This document shows, in pieces, positions 8,271 through 16,430 of a stretch of 36,121 nt of DNA. This DNA comes from Pelagibacteraceae bacterium AG-390-O04 (lineage in GTDB: Bacteria > Pseudomonadota > Alphaproteobacteria > Pelagibacterales > Pelagibacteraceae). The stretch's first letter is position 1, and the number at the start of each line of letters is the position of its first letter. Position numbers and translations under genes: made by a program. The DNA lies in contig QCHE01000013.1 in the NCBI GenBank assembly GCA_003278065.1, positions 1 through 36,121 of the forward strand, read 5' to 3'. Below the pieces are notes generated by a model. That model ran no database searches. It saw only the letters and a program-made list of their open reading frames with translations, and had not been told where the DNA came from.

Positions 8271-8277
8271 TTCCTTT
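8271..8277 (-). promoter_or_regulatory. Ribosome binding site that decides the start of the small membrane protein
   Basis: On the minus strand this reads AAAGGAA, 5 bases before the ATG at 8265-8263. It lies inside the reading frame that would begin at 8280. Most genes in this window lack such a site, so its presence argues for the inner start. Confidence 0.5.
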
Positions 8278-8323
8278 CATTATTATTATTTCAGTTATGT
8301 TAAGAATTTATTAAAATAAAGGA

Positions 8324-8716
8324 TTATCTACACTTTTTACATAATCCAAAAAACTCAAGATTGTATTTGCTATATTTCATACCATCTTTGTCTTTGAAAT
8401 TAGTTAAGTATTTAGAAAGACTTGCACTGCTAATTTCTGTTACTTTTTCACAGATCTCACAGATTGAAAATGCAGTAGCTTTTGATACCTGACAACTTGA
8501 ATTATGACATGCAATAAAAGCATTTCGACTTTCAATTTTATGAATTTTTCCTATTTCAACTAACTTATCTAACGCTCGATATACTTGTAATGGTGCTTTA
8601 ATACCTTTTTTCTGAACATTAAAAAGTATTGCGTAAGCTTTCATTGGTTCAGGTGATTTATGAATTAAATCAAAAATGATTTGCTGATTTTTTGAAAGAG
8701 TTTGCATTTTATTCAT
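8324..8716 (-). CDS. zur: Fur-family zinc uptake regulator Zur
   Basis: This 130-residue protein has the Fur-family layout: an N-terminal winged helix (about 8-68, with QVYRALDKLVEIGKI as the recognition region) and a metal-binding, dimerising C-terminal part. Two CxxC pairs, C86/C89 (CEIC) and C126/C129 (CKKC), form the usual structural zinc site. C70 and H71 near the hinge may belong to the sensing site. It follows znuB by 15 bases on the same strand. Near-perfect Zur operators lie at the znuC/znuA divide, so Zur is favoured over Fur or Mur. It would repress znuCB-zur and znuA when zinc is sufficient. A second in-frame ATG at 8707 is an alternative start. Confidence 0.88.
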   Translation of the reverse strand: MNKMQTLSKNQQIIFDLIHKSPEPMKAYAILFNVQKKGIKAPLQVYRALDKLVEIGKIHKIESRNAFIACHNSSCQVSKATAFSICEICEKVTEISSASLSKYLTNFKDKDGMKYSKYNLEFFGLCKKCR

Positions 8717-8731
8717 TCTACTGATTCCTTA

Positions 8732-9535
8732 CTAATTTTTCAATTTAATCGATTGCTTTATATTTAATAATGACAAGATAAATAAGAATAAAGAAGCTGC
8801 TATAATTGATGGTCCAGAAGCAGTATTAAATTCCAATGAAGAAAATAATCCTAAAATCACAGACAATAATCCACCAATGATTGAATAGATTACCATTTTC
8901 TGAGGACTTGATGAAATATTTCTAGCCATTGCAGCAGGTATAATTAACATTCCTGTAATTAATAATAAGCCAACCATCTTAATTGATATTGCAATGATTG
9001 CTGCCATTAAGATTGTAAATATAGCCTTTGCTCGATCTGGGTTTAATCCTTCTGCTTCTGCCAATTCATAATTAACTGTTGATGCAAACAAAGGTTTCCA
9101 AATTAATTTTAGAACTAAGAGGATTAATGCTCCTCCAATCCATATAATTAAAAGATCATTAACAGTAACAGCCAATATATCTCCAAATAATAGTCCCATA
9201 ATATCAAATCTGATAAATGATAAAAATCCTATAACAACAAGTCCTACAGCTAACGACGAGTGAGCTAAGAGACCGAGTAAAGCATCACCTGGTAGATTGG
9301 TTCTCTTTTGTAATTGTATTAAAGTTAAGGCTATTAAAGATGAGATAATAAATACCGAGAACGCTATGTTGAATTCCATTGAATAAGCTAATGTCACTCC
9401 AAGCAAAGCAGAGTGGGCTAGAGTATCTCCAAAATAAGATAATCTTCTCCAAACAACAAAACAACCAAGAGGTCCAGTGACTATGGCAACTCCAATACCT
9501 GCTATTAAAGCTCTTATAAAAAAATCATCTAACAT
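8732..9535 (-). CDS. znuB: Zinc ABC transporter permease ZnuB
   Basis: ZnuB is the membrane channel of the high-affinity zinc importer and belongs to the ABC-3 permease family. The 267-residue protein is almost wholly hydrophobic, with about eight membrane helices. It carries the family sequence FVVWRRLSYFGDTLAHSALL near residues 26-45 and a GLLLITGMLIIPAA segment near 189-202. Its ATG directly abuts the znuC stop and zur follows 15 bases downstream, consistent with one znuC-znuB-zur transcript. Manganese transporters of the same family look alike. The assignment to zinc rests on the neighbouring zur and the His-rich ZnuA. Confidence 0.9.
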   Translation of the reverse strand: MLDDFFIRALIAGIGVAIVTGPLGCFVVWRRLSYFGDTLAHSALLGVTLAYSMEFNIAFSVFIISSLIALTLIQLQKRTNLPGDALLGLLAHSSLAVGLVVIGFLSFIRFDIMGLLFGDILAVTVNDLLIIWIGGALILLVLKLIWKPLFASTVNYELAEAEGLNPDRAKAIFTILMAAIIAISIKMVGLLLITGMLIIPAAMARNISSSPQKMVIYSIIGGLLSVILGLFSSLEFNTASGPSIIAASLFLFILSLLNIKQSIKLKN

Positions 9536-10282
9536 TTAGTTTTTCTTTATTTCACCTTCACTTGTATGAACATGATCGTGCCTATGCTCATATCTTGATA
9601 ATATTTGAGAAGCTTGCTCACCAAATAAAGCTTTATATTCATTATTTTTTGCAACATCCATTGGAGAACCTGAGCAACAAACATGACCGTTTAAACAAAC
9701 CACATGATCAGTTGCACTCATCACAGTATGTAAGTCGTGAGAAATTAATAAGATACCACAATTCAATTCATCAGAAATTTTCTTAATTAGTTCGTATAAA
9801 GCAATCTCACCAGTAAAATCTACTCCTTGTACAGGTTCATCTAGCACTAATAATTCCGGTTTTTTTGAGATAGCTCTTGCAAGTAGCACTCTTTGGAATT
9901 CGCCACCAGATAAGTCACCCAAATTTTTATCTTTAAGATGAATGACACCAGTCAAAGATAAAGCTTCATCTATTGATTCTTTATCAAGACTTTCAGTTAG
10001 TACCATGAAATCATTTACTCTTAGCGGCAGTGTCCAATCAATTGAAATTTTCTGTGGAACGTATCCAACTTTATTTGTGTATTTTTCAACTGAACCATCA
10101 ATCTTTTTGTAAATACCCAAAGCAATTTTGGCTGTTGTGCTTTTTCCTGATCCATTTGGACCAATAAGAGTAACTATTTTACCTTTTTCAACTTGAAGTG
10201 ATACTCCTTTAACAAGCCATTTATTATTTAAACTAAAACCAGCTTTGTTTAACTTCACAAGTATATTTTGATCTGAGCTCAT
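9536..10282 (-). CDS. znuC: Zinc ABC transporter ATP-binding protein ZnuC
   Basis: ZnuC is the ATPase of the zinc importer. Walker A is GPNGSGKST at 41-49, the signature is LSGGEFQRV at 124-132, Walker B is LLVLDEP at 144-150, and the H-loop is SHDLH near 181-185. The C-terminus carries a histidine cluster, YEHRHDHVHT at 231-240, as in other ZnuC proteins, where it may sense or buffer zinc. The 248-residue length is typical. The ATG at 10282 is preceded by AAGGAA on the minus strand, and the tandem Zur operators lie just upstream. Confidence 0.92.
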   Translation of the reverse strand: MSSDQNILVKLNKAGFSLNNKWLVKGVSLQVEKGKIVTLIGPNGSGKSTTAKIALGIYKKIDGSVEKYTNKVGYVPQKISIDWTLPLRVNDFMVLTESLDKESIDEALSLTGVIHLKDKNLGDLSGGEFQRVLLARAISKKPELLVLDEPVQGVDFTGEIALYELIKKISDELNCGILLISHDLHTVMSATDHVVCLNGHVCCSGSPMDVAKNNEYKALFGEQASQILSRYEHRHDHVHTSEGEIKKN

Positions 10283-10302
10283 TTTATTCCTTGACTAATA
10301 AA

Positions 10303-10317
10303 TGTTATATTATTACA
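10303..10317. promoter_or_regulatory. Zur operator 1 (imperfect palindrome)
   Basis: TGTTATATTATTACA is a 7-1-7 inverted repeat with one mismatch between its arms. It belongs to the GTTATA-type Zur box known from alphaproteobacteria. It lies between the divergent znuC and znuA genes. A TTGACT at 10291-10296 and TACATA at 10314-10319, 17 bp apart, could form the znuA promoter, which this site would block. Confidence 0.65.
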
Positions 10318-10320
10318 TAG

Positions 10321-10335
10321 TGTTATATTATAACA
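10321..10335. promoter_or_regulatory. Zur operator 2 (perfect palindrome)
   Basis: TGTTATATTATAACA is a perfect 7-1-7 inverted repeat (TGTTATA, T, TATAACA). Its centre lies 18 bp from that of operator 1. It would repress znuA on one side and znuCB-zur on the other when zinc is bound to Zur. It falls inside the longer reading frame that begins at 10302, which is a reason to start znuA at 10353. Confidence 0.75.
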
Positions 10336-10352
10336 ATTTAAATATACAACAT

Positions 10353-11405
10353 ATGAAAAACATTAAAAAATTACCATTTATCTTATCAATACTATCATTC
10401 TTAACTATTTTTGTACCAGCAAATGCTGAAATTAAAGTAGTTACTTCAATTAAACCAATTCATTCATTAGCTAGTTATTTAATGGATGGAGTAGCGAAAC
10501 CAGATTTAATAGTGGATGGATATGCTTCTCCACACGGTTTTGCTTTAAAACCATCTCATGCAAAAATGTTACAAAATGCAGATCTTATATTCTGGGTTGG
10601 TGAGGATTTGGAAAATTTTTTAGAAAAACCATTAAAATCTGTTGCGAAAAAAGCTGAGAAAATTGAGTTAATGGAAATCAAAGGTTTAACTAAACTTAAA
10701 TTTAGAGAAAGAAACATTTTTGAAGAACATGATCATGGCCATAAAGAAGATGACCACGATGATCACGCTAAAAAAGAAGATGATCATGATGACCACGATC
10801 ACGATAAAAAAGAGAAAGAACATGGTCATGATGACCACGGACATGACGATGAGCATAAAGAAGATGGTCACGATGACCACGGTCATGAAGGACACGCGCA
10901 TGGTGAATATGATCCACATATTTGGTTAGATCCAATGAATGCAAAAGTGATTTTAAGTGAAATGGCAGAACACCTGATCGAGAATGATCAAGAAAATGAA
11001 GCTAAATATAAAGCAAATTTAAAAAAAGCGCATAAAGATTTAGATAAACTTACTAAGAAAGTAAAATCTGAATTAAACAAAGATTTCAAATCAATCGTTT
11101 TTCATGATGCATATCAATACTTTGAAAAAAGATTTGGCATTAATATTCTTGGCGCATTCACTGTAAATACAGATGTAATGCCTGGTGCTGAACAATTAGC
11201 TGAAATAAGAGAAATAATTGAGCACGATAAAGTAAGCTGTATATTTTCAGAGCCTCAGTTTAACCCTGATATAATCAATGCAGTTGCAAAAGATATGAAT
11301 ATTAGCACAGGCGTTTTAGATCCTTTAGGAGCTAGTCTTGATCCAGGTAAAGATCTTTATTTTGATTTAATTGGCAACATGTCAAAATCTTTTAAAGGTT
11401 GTTAA
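10353..11405 (+). CDS. znuA: Periplasmic zinc-binding protein ZnuA
   Basis: ZnuA binds zinc in the periplasm and passes it to ZnuB. From the ATG at 10353 the protein has 350 residues and a clear signal peptide, MKNIKKLPFILSIL through VPANA, with cleavage likely after Ala25. A longer in-frame start at 10302 would run through the Zur operators and spoil the signal peptide, so I reject it. Expected zinc ligands are His61 in SPHGFALKPS, His189 in DPHIWLDP and a later His in VFHDAYQYF. Between the first two is a very His/Asp-rich loop at about 126-184 with 18 histidines, a known ZnuA feature thought to scavenge or store zinc. The gene is divergent from znuCB-zur. Confidence 0.93.
   Translation: MKNIKKLPFILSILSFLTIFVPANAEIKVVTSIKPIHSLASYLMDGVAKPDLIVDGYASPHGFALKPSHAKMLQNADLIFWVGEDLENFLEKPLKSVAKKAEKIELMEIKGLTKLKFRERNIFEEHDHGHKEDDHDDHAKKEDDHDDHDHDKKEKEHGHDDHGHDDEHKEDGHDDHGHEGHAHGEYDPHIWLDPMNAKVILSEMAEHLIENDQENEAKYKANLKKAHKDLDKLTKKVKSELNKDFKSIVFHDAYQYFEKRFGINILGAFTVNTDVMPGAEQLAEIREIIEHDKVSCIFSEPQFNPDIINAVAKDMNISTGVLDPLGASLDPGKDLYFDLIGNMSKSFKGC
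10728..10904 (+). repeat. Low-complexity His/Asp repeat within znuA
   Basis: The segment encodes degenerate repeats built on HDDHGH and KEDDHDDH units, with 18 His codons in 59. At the DNA level, short repeats such as GATGACCACG and CATGATGACCACG recur. Such a tract can expand or contract by slippage in whole-codon steps and its length probably varies between strains. It also creates spurious open frames on both strands here. Confidence 0.75.
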
Positions 11406-11447
11406 ATAAAAATTGATCTTTAGTCATAAATAATATCTAATAATGGG

Positions 11448-12446
11448 ATGAGTACAGTTTCCCTTACATTAGATGAAATATTTGATTTAGCTAAAAAAAC
11501 TTTACTAGCTAATGGATGTGATGATGAAACAGCGTCTATTCTTTCTGACTTAATCAGAAATGCAGAACGTGATGGGTCTTTATCTCATGGTCTATTCAGA
11601 TTACCTGCTTATGTAAGTGGTTTAAAAAGTGGGAAAATTAATGGTAAAGGAAAACCAGAGGTAAAAAAGATTTCAGCATCAGTAATTAAAGTTCAAGGAA
11701 ATAATTGTTTGGCACCGGTTGTTTTAAATAAAGGTTTACCTGAATTAGCTAAAGCTGCAAAAGAAAATGGTGTTGCGGTACTTGCAATAAATAATTCTCA
11801 TCATATGGCAGCGATGTGGCCTGAGACAGAAAAATTAGCAGAAGAAGGTTTAGTTGCCTTTGCTTGTACTTCATACAAACCTGCAGTAGCACCTGCTGGA
11901 GCAATCAAACCATTGTTTGGAACAAATCCAATTTCATTTGCATGGCCTAGACCTGGAAAAACTCCAGTTGTTTATGATATGGCAACTGCATCAATGGCAA
12001 TGGGTGAAGTTCAAGTTGCTAAAAGAGAAGGGCATAAAGTTCCTTTAGGAACTGGTTTAACCAAAGATGGTAAAGAGACAACTGATCCAGGTGCAATAGC
12101 TGATGGAGGTGTCTTACTTCCTTTTGGAGGATATAAAGGTTCAGCAATAGCGATGATGGTCGAGTTAATGGCTGGAGCTTTAGTTGGTGACAATTTTAGT
12201 TTTGAGACAGCTGCGAAAGACAATAATGACGGCGGACCCCCTAGTGGAGGAGAATTTATTATTGCAATATCACCAGATAAAACATCAGGAACAAATTGGC
12301 AAAAACATGCTGATGAATTTTTTGATAAGATGAAATCTTTTGAGGGAGTTAGACTCCCAGGTGAAAGAAGACACAAAAATAGATTAGACAAAGGTCCACG
12401 AAATATTAACGAAGAACTAGTAAATAAAATAAAATCTTTAAGCTAA
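11448..12446 (+). CDS. Ldh_2-family NAD(P)H-dependent oxidoreductase, possibly a cyclic imino acid reductase (DpkA-like)
   Basis: The 332-residue protein belongs to the malate/L-lactate/ureidoglycolate dehydrogenase family (Ldh_2), not the classical Rossmann-fold LDHs. Family landmarks are the ERDGSLSHGLFRLP segment with His47, the SHHM segment near 118-120, FGTNPISFAWP near 157-166 and GGYKGSAIAMMVEL near 227-240. The SLSHGLFR and PFGGYKGSAI character resembles delta1-piperideine/pyrroline-2-carboxylate reductases from memory, which would reduce cyclic imines to pipecolate or proline. Lactate, malate or ureidoglycolate oxidation cannot be excluded. It follows znuA by 42 bases on the same strand, but no functional link is evident. 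Its last 9 bases overlap the convergent xthA gene. Confidence 0.75.
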   Translation: MSTVSLTLDEIFDLAKKTLLANGCDDETASILSDLIRNAERDGSLSHGLFRLPAYVSGLKSGKINGKGKPEVKKISASVIKVQGNNCLAPVVLNKGLPELAKAAKENGVAVLAINNSHHMAAMWPETEKLAEEGLVAFACTSYKPAVAPAGAIKPLFGTNPISFAWPRPGKTPVVYDMATASMAMGEVQVAKREGHKVPLGTGLTKDGKETTDPGAIADGGVLLPFGGYKGSAIAMMVELMAGALVGDNFSFETAAKDNNDGGPPSGGEFIIAISPDKTSGTNWQKHADEFFDKMKSFEGVRLPGERRHKNRLDKGPRNINEELVNKIKSLS

Positions 12447-13214
12447 AGTTATTTCAATCGGTGTATGATCTGATGGTTTTTCCCGACCCCTTGGATCTTT
12501 ATTAATATTTATACCTTTAACTTGATCAATTAATGAATTTGAAACTAAGAAGTGATCAATTCTCATACCGTTATTTTTTTGCCAAGCACCTCTCATGTAA
12601 TCCCAAAAAGTATATCCTTCTTTAGTTTCATTAAAATGTCTATAAACATCATTAAACCCTAAATTAATCATCTCTCTTAATTTTTTTCTTATTTCTAATC
12701 TAAATAAAGCATCATCCTCAAAGCTTTTTGGATTATAAACATCCTCAGCAGCTGGAATGATATTAAAATCACCTGCAAGAATAATATTTGAATTTTTTTT
12801 ACTTAATGATTTTAATTGTTTAATTAAATCATCTAGCCATTTTTTTTTATAATCATATTTTTCAGTATCAACAGGATTACCATTAGGTGTATAAATATTT
12901 ATTAATTGAATATTTTTTTTCTTATACTCAAGTTCTGCTGAAATTATTCTTGATTGTTTTAATTTATCTTTAATTAAATCTGTTCTAATGTTTTTTAATT
13001 TTCCCTTTGAAATAATAGCAACACCATTATAGCTTTTTTGACCAAATACATGACTTTCATAATCCATTTCTGAAAAATCGTCATAAGGAAAATTTACATC
13101 CTCAGTCTTAATTTCCTGCATCATTACAATGTTTGGCTTATATTTCAAAAGATAGCTTTTGATATTTTCAATTCGAGCCCGAACCGAGTTTACATTCCAC
13201 GATGAAATAATCAT
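12438..13214 (-). CDS. xthA: Exodeoxyribonuclease III (AP endonuclease)
   Basis: This enzyme cuts DNA at abasic sites and trims 3' ends in base excision repair. From the ATG at 13214 it has 258 residues, close to the E. coli enzyme's 268. Active-site residues are visible: Asn7 in SSWNVNSVRAR, Glu34 in MMQEIKTED, Tyr108 in NIYTPNG, Asp149 and Asn151 in LAGDFNI, Asp220 in MRIDHF, and Asp249-His250 in PSDHTPIEI. A longer frame starting at 13244 adds MWLWCFFLSL, which overlaps the Fe-S carrier gene and is not part of the family. The ATG overlaps the upstream stop by one base (TAATG). The gene end overlaps the convergent dehydrogenase gene by 9 bases. Confidence 0.92.
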   Translation of the reverse strand: MIISSWNVNSVRARIENIKSYLLKYKPNIVMMQEIKTEDVNFPYDDFSEMDYESHVFGQKSYNGVAIISKGKLKNIRTDLIKDKLKQSRIISAELEYKKKNIQLINIYTPNGNPVDTEKYDYKKKWLDDLIKQLKSLSKKNSNIILAGDFNIIPAAEDVYNPKSFEDDALFRLEIRKKLREMINLGFNDVYRHFNETKEGYTFWDYMRGAWQKNNGMRIDHFLVSNSLIDQVKGININKDPRGREKPSDHTPIEITLA

Positions 13215-13531
13215 TAAAGAGAGAAAGAAACACCACAACCACAAGAGGATTTAGTTTGTGGGTTTGTGATTTTGAATTGTTCACCAATTAATTCTGATAC
13301 ATAATCAACTTCCGAACCTTTCAAGAGATCTGCAGATGTCTTATCTATTAGTATATTTTCATAATTTAAATCATCTGCTGCTTTTTCTTTGTCAAAAGTA
13401 AATTCATATTGGAAACCTGAGCAACCACCACCTTTAATGGCGATTCTAAAAAAAGATCCTTTATCTTTTTTAGACAACATAACATTGATCTGTTTTAGTG
13501 CTTTATCAGTAAATTTAATTTCTTTAATCAT
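13214..13531 (-). CDS. erpA: A-type iron-sulfur cluster carrier/insertion protein (HesB/IscA/ErpA family)
   Basis: This 105-residue protein carries Fe-S clusters from a scaffold to target enzymes. The three ligand cysteines of the family are present: Cys37 in IKGGGCSGFQYEF, and Cys97 and Cys99 in SSCGCGVSFSL at the C-terminus. ErpA, IscA and SufA are hard to tell apart by eye. I use erpA because it stands alone, away from any isc or suf operon, and because Gly-Gly-Gly before Cys37 is common in ErpA-like proteins. It is translationally coupled to xthA. Its start faces dgt across a 50-bp divergent promoter region. Confidence 0.82.
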   Translation of the reverse strand: MIKEIKFTDKALKQINVMLSKKDKGSFFRIAIKGGGCSGFQYEFTFDKEKAADDLNYENILIDKTSADLLKGSEVDYVSELIGEQFKITNPQTKSSCGCGVSFSL

Positions 13532-13581
13532 AATTGATCACTGGTATTACTAATATAATACTTAAATATTTATTTTAAAGG

Positions 13582-14700
13582 ATGAAAAAATACTCAAAGA
13601 TAGGCTTATTCAAAAGTAAAGGTAGAATATTTAAGGAATCTTTATCAAAATACAGAACACCGTTTCAAAGAGATAGAGATCGTATAATTCACAGTGCCTC
13701 ATTTAGAAGATTAAAACATAAAACACAGGTATTTGTGAATACAGAAGGTGATCATTACAGAACAAGAATAACTCATTCTATGGAGGTAGCTCAAATAGCA
13801 AGATCAATTGCCCGTTATCTCAATTTGAATGAAGATTTGGCTGAAACTTTAAGTCTTGCGCATGATTTGGGTCATACACCTTTTGGACATGCAGGCGAAG
13901 ATGCCCTAAATGAATGTATGGAAGAATATGGTGGCTTTGATCATAATTTGCAAACATTGAGAGTTGTCATGTTTTTAGAAAATAAATATTTAAAATATAG
14001 TGGACTTAATCTTTCAATAGAAACATTAGAAGGTCTATTAAAACATAATGGTCCCGTAGATGATCTAGATTTAGTTGATAGTTTAATTGGGATTAAAAGA
14101 TTTAAGAATATGATTAATTTTAACACTTATCCATCATTAGAGGCACAAATTTCTGCGATTTCTGATGATATAGCTTATAATAATCATGATATTCAAGATG
14201 GAATAAATGCAAACTTATTTAAATTGGAAGAGTTAGTTGAAATTAATTTTTTTAAAGATATTTACAAAAAATATAAAAATACAATTAACAAACAAAATTA
14301 TAAAATAGCAACCTATCAGATTATACGAGACTCTATTGATTTAATGATAAAAGATATAATTAAAAATACTAAAAATAATTTAAAATTTAACAAAGTTAAA
14401 AGTATAAAAGATATTAAAAAAACAAGTTTTTTAATAGTAGATTTTTCTGATAAAGTCAAAAACTCAGAAAATGAAATTAGATATTTTCTAAAGACAAAAA
14501 TGTATAATAATAAAGAGGTACTTTCAAAAAATAACAAAGGTAAATCAATCATAAAAAAATTGTTTAGTAGAATAAAATTAAATCCTAAAAAATTCATTGC
14601 TCAAGAACAACTTACTGGTAATAAATACAGAGCTATTTCTGATTTTATATCAGGAATGACCGATAGATATGCAATTAACTTAAATAATAATTTTAAATGA
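13582..14700 (+). CDS. dgt: Deoxyguanosinetriphosphate triphosphohydrolase-like HD protein
   Basis: The family splits dGTP or other dNTPs into the nucleoside and triphosphate and helps control dNTP pools. The 372-residue protein has the HD metal site: His65 in RITHSMEVAQIAR, His94-Asp95 in LAHDLGHTPFGHAGE, and a later Asp in SAISDDIAYNNHDIQDG. The N-terminus (YRTPFQRDRDRIIHS, FRRLKHKTQVF) is characteristic of the alphaproteobacterial Dgt-like type 2 group. A TATAAT at 13554-13559 lies upstream. The gene ends in an ATGA overlap with argS, the usual alphaproteobacterial pairing. Confidence 0.9.
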   Translation: MKKYSKIGLFKSKGRIFKESLSKYRTPFQRDRDRIIHSASFRRLKHKTQVFVNTEGDHYRTRITHSMEVAQIARSIARYLNLNEDLAETLSLAHDLGHTPFGHAGEDALNECMEEYGGFDHNLQTLRVVMFLENKYLKYSGLNLSIETLEGLLKHNGPVDDLDLVDSLIGIKRFKNMINFNTYPSLEAQISAISDDIAYNNHDIQDGINANLFKLEELVEINFFKDIYKKYKNTINKQNYKIATYQIIRDSIDLMIKDIIKNTKNNLKFNKVKSIKDIKKTSFLIVDFSDKVKNSENEIRYFLKTKMYNNKEVLSKNNKGKSIIKKLFSRIKLNPKKFIAQEQLTGNKYRAISDFISGMTDRYAINLNNNFK

Positions 14701-16430
14701 ATATTTTTGAACAATACTTAGATAAAATTAAGCAAACTTTATTAGTTTTTTCAAAAAAAGGGGATTTAGTTTTACCTGACTCTTTAGATGGGATTACAGC
14801 AGAAATACCACCCTCAAAATTTAATTGTGATTTATCAACAAACGTTGCAATGGTTTTATCTAAAATAAATAAGAAACCACCAATAGAACTTGCCAATACT
14901 TTATCTGAGGAATTAAAAAAAAATGATAAACTGATTGATGAAATATCTGTAGTAAAACCGGGCTTTATAAATATTAAGTTTAAACCAGTCTTTTGGACAA
15001 ACTTTATTAAAGAAATAATCCAAAATTCAAAATCCTTTGGAATTAATACTAAAGAAAATAAGAAAAATTATCTAATTGAGTTTGTTTCTGCAAACCCCAC
15101 TGGACCTTTACACGTGGGTCATTGTAGAGGAGCAATCTTAGGTGATGTAATTGCAAACGTATTGCTCTTTAACAAACACAAAGTAACTAAAGAATATTAT
15201 GTGAATGATTATGGTAATCAGATCATAAATTTTACAAAATCTGTTTATTTTAGAATAAGAGAAATTTCTTTTAACGAACCATTTCCAAATGATAATGAAA
15301 ATTTATATCCTGGTGACTATTTAATTGATTTTGCAACAAATATTTTAAAACATAATAAAAAATTAGACTTAAAGAATTTTGATAATATATCTGATGAATT
15401 AACCTCTTTATCCATCGAGGAAGCATTAAAATTAATAAAAAAAAATCTTAAAAGTCTTGGTATAAATCACGATAATTTTATTAGTGAGAAAAAATTAGTT
15501 TTAAATCAAGAAGTTGAAAAAGTAATTGATTTTCTTCAAACAAAAAAATTTGTATATAAAGGAAAAATCAAAGCACCAGCTGGAGAAGATAATAATAACT
15601 GGATTGAGCGTGAACAGTTATTATTTAGATCTACGGATTTTGGTGATGATAAAGATAGAGCCTTACAAAAATCTGATGGTGCTTGGACTTATTTTGCTAG
15701 CGATGTTGCGTATCATAAGAATAAGCTAGATAGAAAATTCGATCATATGATAAATATTTTGGGCGCTGATCATGCTGGATATATAAAAAGAATTTCTTCT
15801 TCAGTAGAGGCCTTATCAAATTCAAAAGAAAAACTTATTTGTAAAGTAAGCCAACTAGTTAAACTTATTAAAGATAAAAAACCTTTTAAAATGTCTAAAA
15901 GAAAAGGAGATTATATAACAGTTGATGATTTAATTAATGAAGTAGGAAAAGATGCAACAAGATTTATAATGTTAAATAGAAGTAGCGATGTAGAGCTTGA
16001 TTTTGATTTTGATAATGTGATAGAAAAATCCAAAGATAATCCTCTTTATTATGTTCAGTATAGTTACGCTAGAATCGCTTCTGTTTTTAGACATTTAGAA
16101 AAAGATTTAAAATCTGATATTAAATTGGAAAAATATGACTTTCACTATTCTGATGATGAAATTAATATTTTAAAGAAAATATCCGAATGGCCAAAATGTA
16201 TTGAAGCTGCCTGTAATAAACTTGAACCTCATAGAATCCCAACTTATTTATATGAACTAGCATCTTTATTTCATTCTTACTGGAATCTAGGAAAAGATAA
16301 TCCTAATAAAAGATTTATCAATGAACATAAAAAAATTACTGATGATAAGTTAATTTTTTTAAAAGCCATTTCTAATGTTATAAAATCTGGAATGGATATT
16401 GTAGGTGTTTCAGTTCCTGAAAAAATGTAA
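14697..16430 (+). CDS. argS: Arginyl-tRNA synthetase
   Basis: This class I synthetase charges tRNA-Arg. The 577-residue protein has an N-terminal additional domain (about 1-115) and then the HIGH-type motif HVGH at 139-142 within SANPTGPLHVGHCRGA, an ArgRS signature. A KMSKR motif lies at 398-402 (most bacterial ArgRS lack a perfect KMSKS), and the C-terminal helical anticodon-binding domain contains YVQYSYARIASV. The first four bases overlap the dgt stop. The stop overlaps the next ATG by one base (TAATG). Confidence 0.96.
   Translation: MNIFEQYLDKIKQTLLVFSKKGDLVLPDSLDGITAEIPPSKFNCDLSTNVAMVLSKINKKPPIELANTLSEELKKNDKLIDEISVVKPGFINIKFKPVFWTNFIKEIIQNSKSFGINTKENKKNYLIEFVSANPTGPLHVGHCRGAILGDVIANVLLFNKHKVTKEYYVNDYGNQIINFTKSVYFRIREISFNEPFPNDNENLYPGDYLIDFATNILKHNKKLDLKNFDNISDELTSLSIEEALKLIKKNLKSLGINHDNFISEKKLVLNQEVEKVIDFLQTKKFVYKGKIKAPAGEDNNNWIEREQLLFRSTDFGDDKDRALQKSDGAWTYFASDVAYHKNKLDRKFDHMINILGADHAGYIKRISSSVEALSNSKEKLICKVSQLVKLIKDKKPFKMSKRKGDYITVDDLINEVGKDATRFIMLNRSSDVELDFDFDNVIEKSKDNPLYYVQYSYARIASVFRHLEKDLKSDIKLEKYDFHYSDDEINILKKISEWPKCIEAACNKLEPHRIPTYLYELASLFHSYWNLGKDNPNKRFINEHKKITDDKLIFLKAISNVIKSGMDIVGVSVPEKM

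Noticed and set aside
8266..8280. Outer ATG of the small membrane protein (adds MKGNF)
   Set aside because: The five codons encode a ribosome binding site ideally spaced for the inner ATG. The outer start has no such site.
10302..10352. Longer znuA start adding 17 residues
   Set aside because: It would place both Zur operators inside the coding region and put YYYIVLYYNN before an otherwise perfect signal peptide.
10686..10929. Overlapping open frames on both strands within znuA
   Set aside because: They are by-products of the His/Asp codon repeat (runs of Met, Ile, Val, Thr) and not genes.
12011..12391. 126-codon open frame antisense to the Ldh_2 gene
   Set aside because: It lies fully inside a well-supported gene, is Ser/Pro-rich low complexity and shows no domain.
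13215..13244. Longer xthA start (MWLWCFFLSL extension)
   Set aside because: The extension overlaps the cysteine-rich end of the Fe-S carrier gene in another frame and lacks family similarity. The TAATG junction at 13214 fits better.
14316..14597. 93-codon hydrophobic open frame antisense to dgt
   Set aside because: Reverse complement of Lys/Asn/Ile-rich AT codons gives artificial hydrophobicity, and dgt on the other strand is certain.
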